Below, one piece after another: positions 8,900-17,844 of a DNA stretch of 64,000 bases (its first letter is position 1; the number at the start of each line of letters is the position of its first letter). Under the pieces are notes generated by a model that saw only the letters and a list, made by a program, of their open reading frames with translations, did no database searches and was not told where the DNA came from. Source of the stretch: Aeromicrobium sp. (GTDB taxonomy: Bacteria > Actinomycetota > Actinomycetes > Propionibacteriales > Nocardioidaceae); the NCBI RefSeq assembly GCF_023146395.1, contig NZ_JAGLCD010000001.1:1-64000 (forward strand), written 5' to 3'. The position numbers were made by a program, and so were the translations under genes.

Positions 8900-9237
8900 G
8901 ACAACTCTCCCTGTGTTGTCTGCTCCGCTCCTGTCTCTCCTCAGGGGCGGGTCGCAGGTCGTGCTCCGTGGGCGGTCTCCCCACCGCTCACGGGACCTAC
9001 TACCCGCCCGATACTAGGTACTGAGGTGAGGAGGGTCACTGGTCCTTTGGGACTAAACCACCGGAAACGACTGGGGCTCCCGGGTTCGGGCGACCAGGTC
9101 CAGGTCAGTGGTGATGACCAGGTGCGCGGCGCGTGCTGAGTCCCGGGCTGTGACGGGACCTTTCGCAGGAGCGCGAATCGGCGGACACCGCCCCAGCTCG
9201 GGTCTACAGTCGAGTCGACCGAGGGAGGAGGGACCCC
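8900..9237. promoter_or_regulatory. Divergent regulatory region between tadE and the pilin genes
   Basis: No gene is seen. On the minus strand, TAGTAT (9011-9016) with a TGACCC-like -35 17 bp upstream forms a tadE promoter. A TTTGGGACTAAAC box (9046-9058) lies just upstream of that -35. On the plus strand, TACAGT (9205-9210) is a likely -10 for the small pilin gene at 9238, with CGGACA 17 bp upstream as a weak -35. GAGGGAGGAGG before 9238 is a strong ribosome-binding site. Confidence 0.55.
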
Positions 9238-9399
9238 ATGGAACCCTCGCAGGGCTCGAGCCCCGACGATCGTGGTGCCAGCGCCCTTGAGTACGCGCTC
9301 CTGGTCGCATTCGTGGCCGGCGTCGTCGTCGGTGGCGTGATGCTGCTCGGCGAGCTCGTGCCGGCGCTGTACGAGGTCGCCTTCCCCGTCGGTGGGTGA
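9238..9399 (+). CDS. Small Flp-like prepilin (second pilin)
   Basis: 53 aa, MEPSQGSSPDDRGASALE followed by YALLVAFVAGVVVGGVML. The charged leader, Gly-Ala-Ser-Ala-Leu-Glu-Tyr junction and hydrophobic stretch match the Flp class IVb prepilin pattern, with Glu+5/Tyr+6 after the predicted cleavage. It is preceded by GAGGGAGGAGG. It is shorter and more acidic than the main pilin just downstream and may be a minor pilin. Prediction tools with a 60-aa cutoff would miss it. Confidence 0.8.
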   Translation: MEPSQGSSPDDRGASALEYALLVAFVAGVVVGGVMLLGELVPALYEVAFPVGG

Positions 9400-9541
9400 C
9401 GTGGGTCACATCATCTAGTCGCAACGGACTACGCCAAGATGGCCCGTAACTTCTATGGCCGACGAGTCGTTAGTCCCCCTACGTTTCTTCCCAGGGAGAG
9501 TCACCACACGGTGACTGGAACAACACTGAGGGAGAAATATC
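9400..9541 (+). promoter_or_regulatory. Promoter and leader of the main pilin gene flp
   Basis: TACGTT (9480-9485) is a plausible -10. AGTCCC (9472-9477), an inverted GGGACT box, abuts it. A perfect inverted repeat, AGTCACC-acac-GGTGACT (9499-9516), lies in the predicted leader. GAGGGAGAAA precedes the ATG at 9542. The regulatory meaning of the motifs is inference. Confidence 0.5.
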
Positions 9542-9745
9542 ATGACCAAGCTCTACGCCACGATGCTGTCGTTCATCGCCACCGCGCCGAAGCGTGACGA
9601 GAAGGGTGCGACCGCCGTCGAGTACGGCCTGCTGGTCGCCCTGATCGCCGCCGTGATCGTCGCCGTCGTTGCTCTGCTCGGCACGCAGATTCGGACCGCC
9701 TTCACCACCGTTCTCACGAACATCGGTGGCACGGCCCCGGCCTGA
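9542..9745 (+). CDS. Flp pilin, main subunit
   Basis: 67 aa. The leader MTKLYATMLSFIATAPKRDE is followed by the processing motif KGATAVEYGLLVALIA and a hydrophobic helix: a textbook Flp/Fap prepilin, cleaved after Gly with Glu+5 and Tyr+6. It is the structural subunit of the Tad pilus encoded downstream. It ends just before a strong terminator that separates it from cpaB, which would allow far more pilin than assembly protein. Confidence 0.95.
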   Translation: MTKLYATMLSFIATAPKRDEKGATAVEYGLLVALIAAVIVAVVALLGTQIRTAFTTVLTNIGGTAPA

Positions 9746-9757
9746 TCGACATCCTGG

Positions 9758-9802
9758 CCGGGGCGTGGCGGGCAGCTGCCCGCCACGCCCCGGCAGCTTT
9801 TT
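9758..9802 (+). terminator. Perfect-palindrome intrinsic terminator after flp
   Basis: An 18-bp perfect arm, CCGGGGCGTGGCGGGCAG (9758-9775), is directly followed by its complement (9776-9793), then CAGC and a T5 run (9798-9802). This is a strong rho-independent terminator. Because the assembly genes follow on the same strand, it probably acts as a read-through attenuator and 3' stabiliser of flp mRNA. Confidence 0.9.
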
Positions 9803-9817
9803 GGGACTTCGAGTCCC
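9803..9817. promoter_or_regulatory. GGGACT-tcg-AGTCCC palindrome upstream of cpaB
   Basis: A 15-bp perfect inverted repeat directly after the flp terminator and 75 bp before cpaB. It resembles NarL/LuxR-type (DosR-like) GGGACT boxes. Related half-sites lie at 9049-9054 and 9472-9477. Confidence 0.5.
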
Positions 9818-9892
9818 CGACCGCCCTCGCGCGGTCACCCCGCTGGCGTAGGGAGACGCCGGCGGTTCCACTTCAGATCTGAGGGAGCAGAG

Positions 9893-10573
9893 ATGAAGAA
9901 GCAAGTCATCGCCATCATCGTGGCGGCGGTCCTGGCCCTGCTGGCCGTCGTCGCACTGGTCGTCTACGCCAATAACGCCGATGACCGGGCCCTGGAGGGC
10001 ACCGAGACCGTCGAGGTCCTGCAGGCCACGGAGGACATTCCGGTCAAGACGCCGGCCAGCGAGCTCGCCGGCAAGGTCGAGCTGGTCAAGATCCCCAAGT
10101 CGGTCCAGGTCCCGGGCGCGCTCGCCTCGCTCGACGACCTCGAAGGGCAGGTCACCGCCGTCGCGATGGTGGCCGGTGACCAGCTGTCCGAAGCGAAGTT
10201 CGACGACCCGGAGTCGGTCAAGGGCCCCGCCGCGCTGCCGGACGGGATGCAGGAGCTCACGATCCAGATCGACGGCGCGCGGTTCGTCGGCGGTGCCGTC
10301 AAGGTCGGCGATCGCGTGGGTGTGTTCACGTCGTACCAGGCCGGCCAGGTCACCTCGAACCCGATCAACCAGCTGTTGGTGCTGCGGGTCGACACCGGTG
10401 TGGCCGGGTCAGAGGCCGCCACCGGGACGCTCGTGACGGTCGCGGTCGACACGCTGCAGGCGCAGCAGATCGTGAACGCGTCGGAGTTCGGCACGATCTG
10501 GATGACCCTCCAGAACGACACGACCGACGTCAACGGCCCCGGCACGATCAACCAGACGGGGGTGGCCCCGTGA
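9893..10573 (+). CDS. Flp pilus assembly protein CpaB/RcpC
   Basis: 226 aa. One N-terminal transmembrane helix (QVIAIIVAAVLALLAVVALVVYA) is followed by an SAF-like domain (EVLQATEDIPVKTPASELAG ... VAMVAGDQLSEAKF) and a C-terminal RcpC segment. CpaB proteins sit in the periplasmic or pseudo-periplasmic space and help pilus secretion, possibly through glycan binding. GAGGGAGCAG precedes the ATG. The next gene starts within its stop codon (GTGA). Confidence 0.9.
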   Translation: MKKQVIAIIVAAVLALLAVVALVVYANNADDRALEGTETVEVLQATEDIPVKTPASELAGKVELVKIPKSVQVPGALASLDDLEGQVTAVAMVAGDQLSEAKFDDPESVKGPAALPDGMQELTIQIDGARFVGGAVKVGDRVGVFTSYQAGQVTSNPINQLLVLRVDTGVAGSEAATGTLVTVAVDTLQAQQIVNASEFGTIWMTLQNDTTDVNGPGTINQTGVAP

Positions 10574-11766
10574 TCGGCATCGTGCTGGTCGTCGGCACGG
10601 ACGACGAGACGGCCGAGAACATCGGCGCCGCCATCGGCTACCGCGCGGTGGCTCTGAGCGCGGCCTCGGTCTCGGCTCCGAGCGTGAGTCTGCTGCGGGG
10701 CATGGACGCCGCTCAGCTGCCGGGCGTCATGGTGTTCACCGACGAGGTGCCCTTCGAGCGGTCGATCTCGATGGCGGCCGAGGTGCACGCGGTGCGACCC
10801 GACATCGTGATGGTGCTCGTCTCGAACGGCGAGGCCCCGGTGCTGATCGAGGCCATGCGCGCCGGCATCCGTGACGTCGCGTCGTCGCTGGAGGACGCGA
10901 CGTTCCTGTCCAACCTGCGGGCCACGCTCGACAGCCAGGGCGGCGCGAACGCCGCCGGCCTGGCGCCGTCGCGCCCGTCGCAGCCCGTCGACTTCACGTC
11001 CCGCACCATCACGGTGCTCTCGCCGAAGGGCGGCGTGGGCAAGACCAACATCTCGGTCAACCTCGCGGTGGCCCTGGCCGAGCAGTCGCCGATGGACGTC
11101 GTGCTCGTGGATCTCGACCTGATGTTCGGCGACGTGTCGACGGTGCTGGACCTGCACCCCACTCACACCTTGGAGGACGCCTTCAAGGCGGGGGGGCGCG
11201 ACAGTTTGCTCCTCAAGACGTTCCTGACGGTGCACGACCGGGGCTTCTACGTGCTGTGCGGTGCCGAGTCGCCCGCCGCGAACGACAACGTGTCGGGCGC
11301 AGACGTCGCCGAGCTCATCCGCCAGCTGCAGTCGCAGTTCCGCTACGTCGTGGTCGACACCTCGGCCGGCCTGGACGACGCGACGCTCGCGGCGCTCGAG
11401 GTCAGCCACGACGCCGTGGTCGTGACCACGATGGACATGGCGTGCCTGCGCAGCGTGCGCAAGGCCGTGGAGCTGCTCGGAGAGCTCACCCTGCTGCCCG
11501 CCTCGAAGTACGTGGCCGTCAACTTCGCCGACAAGCAGTCGGGACTGCGGATCAAGGACGTCGAGGCCGTCATCGGCCTGCCGGTCGACATCGTGCTGCC
11601 GCGCACGCCCGAGGTGCAGGCGGCCGCCAACCGCGGGGTGCCGGTCCTGACCGTCATGAAGAGCGGTCCGTTCGTGAAGTCGATCCGCAGCCTGGCGAAG
11701 CGGATCTTCGACCGTGCGCGGGAGATGGAGTCCAAGCCCGGTCACAAGAGGTTGGAGGTGGCCTGA
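10570..11766 (+). CDS. TadZ/CpaE-type pilus localisation ATPase
   Basis: 398 aa. The N-terminal receiver-like domain (about 1-125) is followed by a MinD/ParA ATPase with the deviant Walker A KGGVGKT (153-159), the [14 protein letters not shown] switch and VVVDTSAGL. CpaE/TadZ positions the Tad machine at the pole or membrane. GTG 10570 overlaps the cpaB stop. The last base of its stop codon is the first base of the tadA start (TGATG). Confidence 0.92.
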   Translation: MIGIVLVVGTDDETAENIGAAIGYRAVALSAASVSAPSVSLLRGMDAAQLPGVMVFTDEVPFERSISMAAEVHAVRPDIVMVLVSNGEAPVLIEAMRAGIRDVASSLEDATFLSNLRATLDSQGGANAAGLAPSRPSQPVDFTSRTITVLSPKGGVGKTNISVNLAVALAEQSPMDVVLVDLDLMFGDVSTVLDLHPTHTLEDAFKAGGRDSLLLKTFLTVHDRGFYVLCGAESPAANDNVSGADVAELIRQLQSQFRYVVVDTSAGLDDATLAALEVSHDAVVVTTMDMACLRSVRKAVELLGELTLLPASKYVAVNFADKQSGLRIKDVEAVIGLPVDIVLPRTPEVQAAANRGVPVLTVMKSGPFVKSIRSLAKRIFDRAREMESKPGHKRLEVA

Positions 11767-13160
11767 TGGCGCTCAGTGACCGGCTCGCGACAGCGCGCGA
11801 GATGAGTGCGGCCCGGCTCGAGGCCGTGGAGGTCGAGGACGCGCCGGACCTCGATGGTTCGATCGCGGCGATGTCGGCGGCCAACGAGGCCTTCGCCGAG
11901 ATCAAGACCCGGACCTCGGTAGCTCTCTTCGAGCGACTCGGCACGCGGGTCAACGACTCGTCCCTGACCGACGAGCAGCTGCACGAGATCGTGCGTGACG
12001 AGCTGACCGAGATCATCGAGGAGGACCAGCAGCTGCTCTCGCCCGACGAGCGGCGGCGGCTGGTGCGTGACGTCGAGAACGACGCGCTCGGCCTCGGCCC
12101 GCTCGAACGCCTGCTGGCTGACGACAGCGTCACCGAGATCATGGTCAACCGCTACGACCAGGTGTACGTGGAGCGCGGCGGAAAGCTCACGCTCGCGGCG
12201 ATGCGGTTCACGTCCGAGGACCACCTGCGCCGCGTGATCGACCGGATCGTGTCGCGCATCGGGCGCCGCGTCGACGAGTCGTCGCCTCTGGTCGACGCGC
12301 GTCTGGCCGACGGCTCGCGCGTCAACGCCGTCATCCCGCCCCTCGCGGTCGACGGCTCGTCGCTCACGATCCGCAAGTTCTCCAAGACGCCGCTCCAGGT
12401 CAGCGATCTCGTGGCGTACGGCAGCATGACCGAGCAGATGGCCAGGCTGCTCGAGGCCTGCGTGCTCGCGAAGCTCAACATCCTGGTGAGCGGTGGTACC
12501 GGCACCGGCAAGACGACCCTGCTCAACGTGCTCTCGGCCTTCATCCCGCCGGGGGATCGCATCGTGACGATCGAGGACGCGGTGGAGCTCAACCTCCAGC
12601 AGCCTCACGTGGTGCGTCTCGAGAGCCGGCCCCCCAACATCGAGGGCGCCGGCGAGGTCAAGATCCGTGACCTCGTGCGCAACTCGCTGCGCATGCGACC
12701 CGACCGCATCGTCGTGGGCGAGGTCCGTGGCGGGGAGGCGCTCGACATGCTGCAGGCCATGAACACGGGCCACGACGGCTCGCTCTCGACCCTGCACGCC
12801 AACAGCCCGCGGGACGCGATGGCGCGCTTGGAGACTCTCGTGCTGATGGCCGGCATGGATCTCCCGCTGCGGGCGATCCGCGAGCAGGGAGCCTCCGCGG
12901 TCGACCTGATCGTGCAGATCGCCCGTCTGCGCGACGGCAGCCGGCGCATCACCCACGTCACGGAGGTGCTCGGCATGGAGGGCGACACCGTGGTGCTCCA
13001 GGACGTGTTCACGTTCAACTTCGCCGCCGGTGTCGACGAGCACGGCAAGTTCCTCGGCCACGCGAAGCCGACCGGGGTCCGGCCGCGCTTCAGCGAGCGG
13101 TTCGCCGACGAGGGCATCCACTTCGACCTCGCCAACCTCTCCGACCACGGGGGGTGGTGA
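11766..13160 (+). CDS. TadA/CpaF secretion ATPase
   Basis: 464 aa hexameric ATPase that powers Flp pilus assembly. Walker [10 protein letters not shown] is at residues 243-251. The Asp box, Walker B region ([25 protein letters not shown]) and His box ([21 protein letters not shown]) are all present. The N-terminal domain includes [21 protein letters not shown], typical of CpaF. The ATG at 11766 follows TGATG coupling with tadZ; a longer open frame upstream is out of register with the family. Confidence 0.95.
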   Translation: MALSDRLATAREMSAARLEAVEVEDAPDLDGSIAAMSAANEAFAEIKTRTSVALFERLGTRVNDSSLTDEQLHEIVRDELTEIIEEDQQLLSPDERRRLVRDVENDALGLGPLERLLADDSVTEIMVNRYDQVYVERGGKLTLAAMRFTSEDHLRRVIDRIVSRIGRRVDESSPLVDARLADGSRVNAVIPPLAVDGSSLTIRKFSKTPLQVSDLVAYGSMTEQMARLLEACVLAKLNILVSGGTGTGKTTLLNVLSAFIPPGDRIVTIEDAVELNLQQPHVVRLESRPPNIEGAGEVKIRDLVRNSLRMRPDRIVVGEVRGGEALDMLQAMNTGHDGSLSTLHANSPRDAMARLETLVLMAGMDLPLRAIREQGASAVDLIVQIARLRDGSRRITHVTEVLGMEGDTVVLQDVFTFNFAAGVDEHGKFLGHAKPTGVRPRFSERFADEGIHFDLANLSDHGGW

Positions 13161-14101
13161 CGATGCTGGTCGTCCTCGCCTTGCTCCTGATCATCGGGGC
13201 TCTCACGTCGTTCTGGATCGGCCTCTCCGGAGGTCCCGTGCGGCGCGTCGACCGGCAACGGGTCGCGGCCTACGCCGTGGTCGAGCAGCCGACCGTGCTC
13301 AATCGCGTCGCCACGGCGGTCGAGGGCAAGGTCGACACGGCCATGAAGCAGAGCGGGGGTCGCCTGTTCACGGCCGAGGAGCTCGCGATGGCGGGCATCG
13401 CGATGCCGGTGCCGAGTCTCGTGGTGCTGATGGGGTGCGGAGCGGTCGTGGCGATCGCCGCCGGCCTGCTGCTGCTCGGCAGCATCGTCATCGGCGTGCT
13501 CCTGGCCGCGGCCGTCCCGATCATGACGAAGATCGCGGTGCGGTGGCGCACGGCGCGCGTTCGCCGCCGGTTCTCCGACCAGCTGCCGGGCACGCTGCAG
13601 ATGATGGCGGCCTCGCTGCGGGCCGGGCACAGCTTCCCGCGGGCGCTCGACGCGGTGGCCAAGGAGTCGGACGCGCCGATGGGACCCGAGCTGGCCCGCG
13701 TGGTCAACGAGACCCGCGTCGGTCGCGACATCCTGGTCTCCTTGGACGAGGTGGCGATGCGCATGCAGAGCGAGGACTTTCGGTGGGTGGGCGCCGCGAT
13801 CGGGGCGCAGCGCGAGACCGGCGGCAACCTCAACGAGATCCTCGACCAGGTCGCCGCGACGATCCGCGACCGTCAGCACGTGCGCATGCAGGTGATCTCG
13901 CTCTCGGCCGAGGGTCGGCTCTCGGCCATGATCCTGATGGCCCTGCCGGTGCTGATCGGCGGCTACTACACACTCGTGGCCGGCGACCAGATGGCGGTGT
14001 TCATCGACTCCGGGATCGGGAAGTTGCTGCTCGCCGGGAGCCTCGTGGCCTACGTCCTCGGCGGCTTCTGGATGCGCTCCATCGTCCGGATCGAGTTCTG
14101 A
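13157..14101 (+). CDS. TadB, Tad inner-membrane platform protein
   Basis: About 314 aa type II secretion F-domain protein. Transmembrane helices flank a cytoplasmic F domain ([34 protein letters not shown] ... [20 protein letters not shown]). It forms the membrane platform with TadC. The start is uncertain among GTG 13154, GTG 13157 (GTGA overlap with tadA, chosen) and ATG 13163. Confidence 0.92.
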   Translation: MTMLVVLALLLIIGALTSFWIGLSGGPVRRVDRQRVAAYAVVEQPTVLNRVATAVEGKVDTAMKQSGGRLFTAEELAMAGIAMPVPSLVVLMGCGAVVAIAAGLLLLGSIVIGVLLAAAVPIMTKIAVRWRTARVRRRFSDQLPGTLQMMAASLRAGHSFPRALDAVAKESDAPMGPELARVVNETRVGRDILVSLDEVAMRMQSEDFRWVGAAIGAQRETGGNLNEILDQVAATIRDRQHVRMQVISLSAEGRLSAMILMALPVLIGGYYTLVAGDQMAVFIDSGIGKLLLAGSLVAYVLGGFWMRSIVRIEF

Positions 14102-14110
14102 GGAGATGTC

Positions 14111-14989
14111 ATGATTCTCATCGCCGCCGTCCTGCTGCTCGGTTCGCTCTCGGCCCTCGCCGTGGGTCTCGGTGTCGTCGCGACCCCCAATGGCGAGGTC
14201 CAGCGTCGCGCCCGCGCCCTCGCCGAACGCCCCGAGAAGAAGAAGGCCTCGGGCAAACGCGTCATGACGGTCAACCGCCTGCCGCGCGGCTTTCTCGCCA
14301 GCCTCACGCCGCAGCGGATGCTCGACAAGGTCGAACGCAACCTCGTGCTGGCGGGCCGGCCTGACTCGTGGTCGCTCGACAAGGTCGTGCTCTACAAGCC
14401 GATCGGCCTGGCCTTCGGGATCTTCTTCTTCCTGGTCATGGTCGCGAACGGGTCGGCCATGCTGGTGCTGTTCGGGCTCGCGATGGTCCCGCTGGGCTAC
14501 TTCGTGCCCGACCTGCTGATCCACAACCTGGCGATCAAGCGCCAGCACCTGATCCAGAAGGAGCTGCCCGACCTGCTCGACCAGATCGTCATCTCGATCG
14601 AGGCCGGCGTGGGATTCGAGCAGGCCCTGGGGCGCGCGGCCGAACGCAACTCCGGTCCCCTGGCCGAGGAGATCCTGCGGCTGACGCAGGACATGACCGT
14701 GGGCCTGTCGCGGCGGGAGGCCTACCTGGCCCTCGCCGACCGCACGACCGTCGACGACCTGCGCAACTTCTGTCGGGCCGTCGTGCAGGCCGAGGAGTAC
14801 GGCATCTCGATCTCCTCAGTCGTGCGGAGCCAGGCCGTGGAGCTGCGGCACGCGCGGAAGATGCGGGCCGAGGCCCAGGCCCAGAAGGTTCCCGTCAAGA
14901 TCCTGATTCCCTTGATGCTCTGCGTCCTGCCGGTGCTGTTCGTCATCGTGCTCGGACCTGCCGTGGTGTCGGCGTACGCACAGAACTGA
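14111..14989 (+). CDS. TadC, Tad inner-membrane platform protein
   Basis: 292 aa, F domain ([38 protein letters not shown]) between transmembrane helices, with the C-terminal helix [29 protein letters not shown] lies just before the ATG, 9 bp after tadB. It is the last gene of the pilus operon. No TadV/CpaA prepilin peptidase gene is present in the window. Confidence 0.92.
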   Translation: MILIAAVLLLGSLSALAVGLGVVATPNGEVQRRARALAERPEKKKASGKRVMTVNRLPRGFLASLTPQRMLDKVERNLVLAGRPDSWSLDKVVLYKPIGLAFGIFFFLVMVANGSAMLVLFGLAMVPLGYFVPDLLIHNLAIKRQHLIQKELPDLLDQIVISIEAGVGFEQALGRAAERNSGPLAEEILRLTQDMTVGLSRREAYLALADRTTVDDLRNFCRAVVQAEEYGISISSVVRSQAVELRHARKMRAEAQAQKVPVKILIPLMLCVLPVLFVIVLGPAVVSAYAQN

Positions 14990-15025
14990 CCCACGCCCCA
15001 TGAACCCGCTCCCTCGGGGGCACGG

Positions 15026-15059
15026 CCCGGACCCATCCTGTGAGGGAGGTGGGTTCGGG
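15026..15059 (+). terminator. Hairpin after tadC
   Basis: CCCGGACCCATCCT (15026-15039) can pair with AGGTGGGTTCGGG (15047-15059) with G-U pairs. There is no clear U-tract. It probably ends the pilus operon before the alkane operon promoter. Confidence 0.45.
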
Positions 15060-15113
15060 TTCGTGTCGTTGCGGGCGATCTGTGGCTCGCTGCCTCGCTC
15101 CGCTCGGCGCATT

Positions 15114-15168
15114 TGACAGATCACACACTCTTGTCAAGTCGCTTGACATGTCATACCTTGGTGTCAAG
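15114..15168 (+). promoter_or_regulatory. alkB promoter with clustered TGTCAAG operator half-sites
   Basis: The promoter reads TTGTCA (15131-15136), 17 bp, TACCTT (15154-15159). A perfect inverted repeat TGTCAAG-tcg-CTTGACA (15132-15148) sits between the boxes. Further half-sites are TTTGACA (15113-15119) and TGTCAAG (15162-15168). The layout suits repression by a TetR regulator, most likely the one encoded at 16898, released by alkane-derived ligands. That pairing is inference. Confidence 0.65.
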
Positions 15169-15186
15169 CGAGCCGAGGAGATCAAC

Positions 15187-16425
15187 ATGACGGTGTCAGC
15201 CGTGGTCGACGGTCAGAAGATCGAGTGGACCGACAAGAAGCGATACCTCTGGATCATGGGAGCGGTCATCCCGCTCATCCCCATGATGATCTGGGGGCTG
15301 GTCGCCGCGACGGAGTGGCACGTCTGGTGGTACTTCGGCCCGTTCTTCGTGTTCGTGCTGATCCCGCTGTTCGATCTCGTGGCGGGTCTCGACCCGAACA
15401 ACCCGCCGGACGAGCTCATCGAGGCGCTCGAGGAGGACCGCTACTACCGCTGGGTGACGTTCGCGTTCATCCCGCTGCAGATCGCGGGCTTCCTCTGGGG
15501 CTGCTTCCTGCTGGGCAACGGCACGATCTTCGGCTGGGACCCCTTCGCCACGTCGGTGCTCCCCGGGATCGCCGAGAACCTCACGTGGTACGACAAGGTC
15601 GGCCTCGCCACGGGCATGGGCATGGTGGCCGGCATCGGCATCAACACCGCCCACGAGCTGGGCCACAAGAAGGAGGAGCTCGAGCGCTGGTTCGCCCGCG
15701 TCGCCCTCGCCCAGACCGCGTACGGGCACTTCTACATCGAGCACAACCGCGGTCACCACGTCCGCGTCGCCACCCCCGAGGACCCGGCGTCGAGCCGCAT
15801 GGGCGAGACGGTCTGGGAGTTCATGCCGCGCACCGTGGTGGGCAGCCTGCGCAGCGCGTGGGAGCTGGAGAAGAAGCGCTTCGCCCGCCTCAAGAAGTCG
15901 CCCTACAGCCTCAAGAACGACCTGATCAACGCCTGGATGTTCACGGTCCTGCTCTGGGGCTTCGCGATGGCCGCCTTCGGCCCGGAGATCTTCCCCTACC
16001 TGATCATCCAGGCCATCCTCGGTATCTGGCTGCTGGAGAGCGTCAACTACCTCGAGCACTACGGCATGAAGCGCGCCAAGCTCGAGTCCGGCCGGTACGA
16101 GCGGGTCAACCCCTCGCACTCGTGGAACAGCAACAACATCGGCACGAACGTGCTGCTCTACCACCTGCAGCGTCACAGCGACCACCACGCCAACCCGACG
16201 CGTCGGTACCAGGCGTTGCGCGACTTCAAGGAGGCTCCGGTGCTGCCCACCGGGTACGCCGGCATGATCGTGGCCACCTGGGTGCCGCAGATCTGGCGCA
16301 AGGTCATGGACGACCGGGTCCTGTCGCACTACGACGGCGACGTCACGCAGGCGAACGTGCACCCGCGCCTGAAGCAGAAGTACTACGCCCGCTACGGTGC
16401 GACGCCCGAGGAGGTGACGGTCTGA
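15187..16425 (+). CDS. Alkane 1-monooxygenase AlkB
   Basis: 412 aa integral-membrane di-iron hydroxylase that converts medium-chain n-alkanes to 1-alkanols with rubredoxin-supplied electrons. The His motifs HELGH (H156), HNRGHH (186-191), NYLEHYG and LQRHSDHH (327-334) are all present, and the membrane helices are intact. The start at 15187 is set by GAGGAG 6 nt upstream; an in-frame upstream ATG at 15148 lies inside the promoter. The rubredoxin gene follows after 1 bp. Confidence 0.96.
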   Translation: MTVSAVVDGQKIEWTDKKRYLWIMGAVIPLIPMMIWGLVAATEWHVWWYFGPFFVFVLIPLFDLVAGLDPNNPPDELIEALEEDRYYRWVTFAFIPLQIAGFLWGCFLLGNGTIFGWDPFATSVLPGIAENLTWYDKVGLATGMGMVAGIGINTAHELGHKKEELERWFARVALAQTAYGHFYIEHNRGHHVRVATPEDPASSRMGETVWEFMPRTVVGSLRSAWELEKKRFARLKKSPYSLKNDLINAWMFTVLLWGFAMAAFGPEIFPYLIIQAILGIWLLESVNYLEHYGMKRAKLESGRYERVNPSHSWNSNNIGTNVLLYHLQRHSDHHANPTRRYQALRDFKEAPVLPTGYAGMIVATWVPQIWRKVMDDRVLSHYDGDVTQANVHPRLKQKYYARYGATPEEVTV

Positions 16426-16426
16426 C

Positions 16427-16702
16427 ATGGCGAAGTTCATCTGCCCCAACTGCGAGTTCGTCTACGACGAGGCCGCGGGCATCCCCCGCGAGGGCTGGCC
16501 GGCCGGCACGCCGTTCGACGAGGTCGACCCGGACTGGACCTGCCCGGACTGCGGCGTGCGCGAGCAGGTCGACTTCCTCCCGATCGAGGAGTTCGTCCGC
16601 AATGATCAGGACGGCAACGTCATCAGCCAGGAGACCCGCGAGCAGGCGCTCGCCCGTCAGCGGGCCGAGCTGCAGCGGGAGAGGGACGAGGAGAACGCGT
16701 GA
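16427..16702 (+). CDS. Rubredoxin RubA, AlkG1-like
   Basis: 91 aa. The iron ligands CxxC at C6/C9 and C39/C42 are present. The second knuckle reads [12 protein letters not shown], one residue longer than in the partner rubredoxin and with an Arg after it, as described for AlkG1-type rubredoxins that do not support hydroxylation by themselves. A charged, coiled-coil-like tail (about 63-91) is an added feature. It overlaps rubB by 4 bp (GTGA). Confidence 0.93.
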   Translation: MAKFICPNCEFVYDEAAGIPREGWPAGTPFDEVDPDWTCPDCGVREQVDFLPIEEFVRNDQDGNVISQETREQALARQRAELQRERDEENA

Positions 16703-16866
16703 AGGTCTGGGAGTGCCAGCAGTGTGGATTCATCTACGACGAGGCGCAGGGCTGGGAGGAGGAGGGCTTCCCACCGGGCACGAAGTGGGAGGACATCCCC
16801 GATGACTGGACCTGCCCCGACTGCGGTGCTGCGAAGGTCGACTTCGCCATGACCCAGGTCGGCTGA
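16699..16866 (+). CDS. Rubredoxin RubB, AlkG2-like
   Basis: 55 aa, [18 protein letters not shown] and then [13 protein letters not shown], with the four Cys ligands C6, C9, C39 and C42. It has the standard AlkG2-type second knuckle, so it is the likely electron donor to AlkB. GTG 16699 overlaps the rubA stop. No rubredoxin reductase is encoded nearby. Confidence 0.93.
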   Translation: MKVWECQQCGFIYDEAQGWEEEGFPPGTKWEDIPDDWTCPDCGAAKVDFAMTQVG

Positions 16867-16885
16867 TGCGCGACCGAGTGCCGGG

Positions 16886-16891
16886 TACGGT
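16886..16891 (+). promoter_or_regulatory. -10 element, leaderless promoter of tetR
   Basis: TACGGT, 6 nt before ATG 16898. Confidence 0.55.
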
Positions 16892-16897
16892 CACGGC

Positions 16898-17503
16898 ATG
16901 ACCGTCACGACGTTCCGGGCCTCGGTGCAGGGCCAGCTCCGCGATCGTCTGCTCGACTCCGCCCAGGCGCAGATCGAGAAGCGCGGCTGGTCGTCGGTCA
17001 CGATGTCGCGCATCGCCGACGAGGTCGGCGTCAGCCGTCAGACGGTGCACAACGAGCTCGGCACCAAGCGGCAGCTGGCCGAGCACCTCGCGATGCGCGA
17101 GCTCGCCCGGTTCCTCGAGGTCGTGCGCGATCGTATGGCGGGGCAGGCCGATGTGGTCGACGCCGTCGTGGCGGCCTGCGAGGGCGCGCTCGAGCTGGGG
17201 GAGCGCAGCCTGCTGGTCCGGACGATCGTCGGATCGGTGCCGGGCGAGCACGACCCCGACCTCCTGGCGATCCTCACGGTCGAGTCCGGCGAGATCATCG
17301 AGACAGCCAGTGCGGCGGTCAAGCAGTGCATCGCCGACGGTGCGTTCGACCTGCCGCTGACCGATGCCGAGGTCGACGTCGCGGTCGAGAGCGTCGTCCG
17401 CCTCGTCCTGTCGGCGATCACCCGCCCCTCGAAGCCGCCGGCCGAGGCAGCCGCCGACATCGGCTGGATCCTTCGGCTGGCGCTCAGGGGCGCGCGCGGC
17501 TGA
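16898..17503 (+). CDS. TetR family regulator, probable alk operon repressor
   Basis: 201 aa. The N-terminal HTH (WSSVTMSRIADEVGVSRQTVHNELGTKRQLAEHLA) is preceded by about 25 residues and followed by an all-helical ligand domain. Its position directly after alkB-rubA-rubB is the classic place of the alkane-operon TetR regulator. TACGGT (16886-16891) ends 6 nt before the ATG, so it has its own leaderless promoter. A 7-bp hairpin (CGCTCAG/CTGAGCG, 17481-17506) overlaps its stop and may end transcription toward the convergent sugE. Confidence 0.9.
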   Translation: MTVTTFRASVQGQLRDRLLDSAQAQIEKRGWSSVTMSRIADEVGVSRQTVHNELGTKRQLAEHLAMRELARFLEVVRDRMAGQADVVDAVVAACEGALELGERSLLVRTIVGSVPGEHDPDLLAILTVESGEIIETASAAVKQCIADGAFDLPLTDAEVDVAVESVVRLVLSAITRPSKPPAEAAADIGWILRLALRGARG

Positions 17504-17515
17504 GCGTGCGGGCGC

Positions 17516-17830
17516 TCAGTGCGCGAGCTTGAGTCCCACGACGCAGGCGACGATGCCGAGCAGCAGCAGGATCTTCGCGACCGAGACCGCCTCGTCGCCG
17601 CTGGCCATCGCGTAGCCGGCGGTCAACGCGGCCCCGATGCCGACCCAGACCGCGTAGGCCGTCCCGACCGGCAGCGTGCGCATGGCCCAGGCGAGGCCGG
17701 CCATGCTCGCGACGAGCGCCGCGGCGAACACGACGCTGGGCGTCAGCCGGGTGAATCCCTCCGTGCGGCCGAGGGCCGTGGCCCACACGGCTTCCAGCAC
17801 ACCGGACACGATCAGGACGATCCAGGGCAT
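17516..17830 (-). CDS. Guanidinium exporter of the SMR family (SugE/Gdx)
   Basis: 104 aa, four transmembrane helices, beginning MPWIVLIVSGVLEAVWATALG with the essential membrane Glu (E13), and PVGTAYAVWVGIGA as in SugE/Gdx. It exchanges guanidinium for protons. The start at 17830 is set by AAGGAG 7 nt upstream (17838-17843 on the plus strand) and by similarity to SugE N-termini; an upstream ATG at 17848 lies inside the riboswitch. Expression is controlled by the guanidine-III riboswitch just upstream. Confidence 0.94.
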   Translation of the reverse strand: MPWIVLIVSGVLEAVWATALGRTEGFTRLTPSVVFAAALVASMAGLAWAMRTLPVGTAYAVWVGIGAALTAGYAMASGDEAVSVAKILLLLGIVACVVGLKLAH

Positions 17831-17844
17831 GGCGACGCTCCTTG

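Noticed and set aside
15148..15186. Upstream ATG 15148 as the alkB start
   Set aside because: It lies inside the promoter and operator; GAGGAG places initiation at 15187 and matches AlkB N-termini.
14990..15186. A c-di-AMP or other known riboswitch before alkB
   Set aside because: No conserved aptamer sequence is recognised; the repeats are explained by protein half-sites and promoter boxes.
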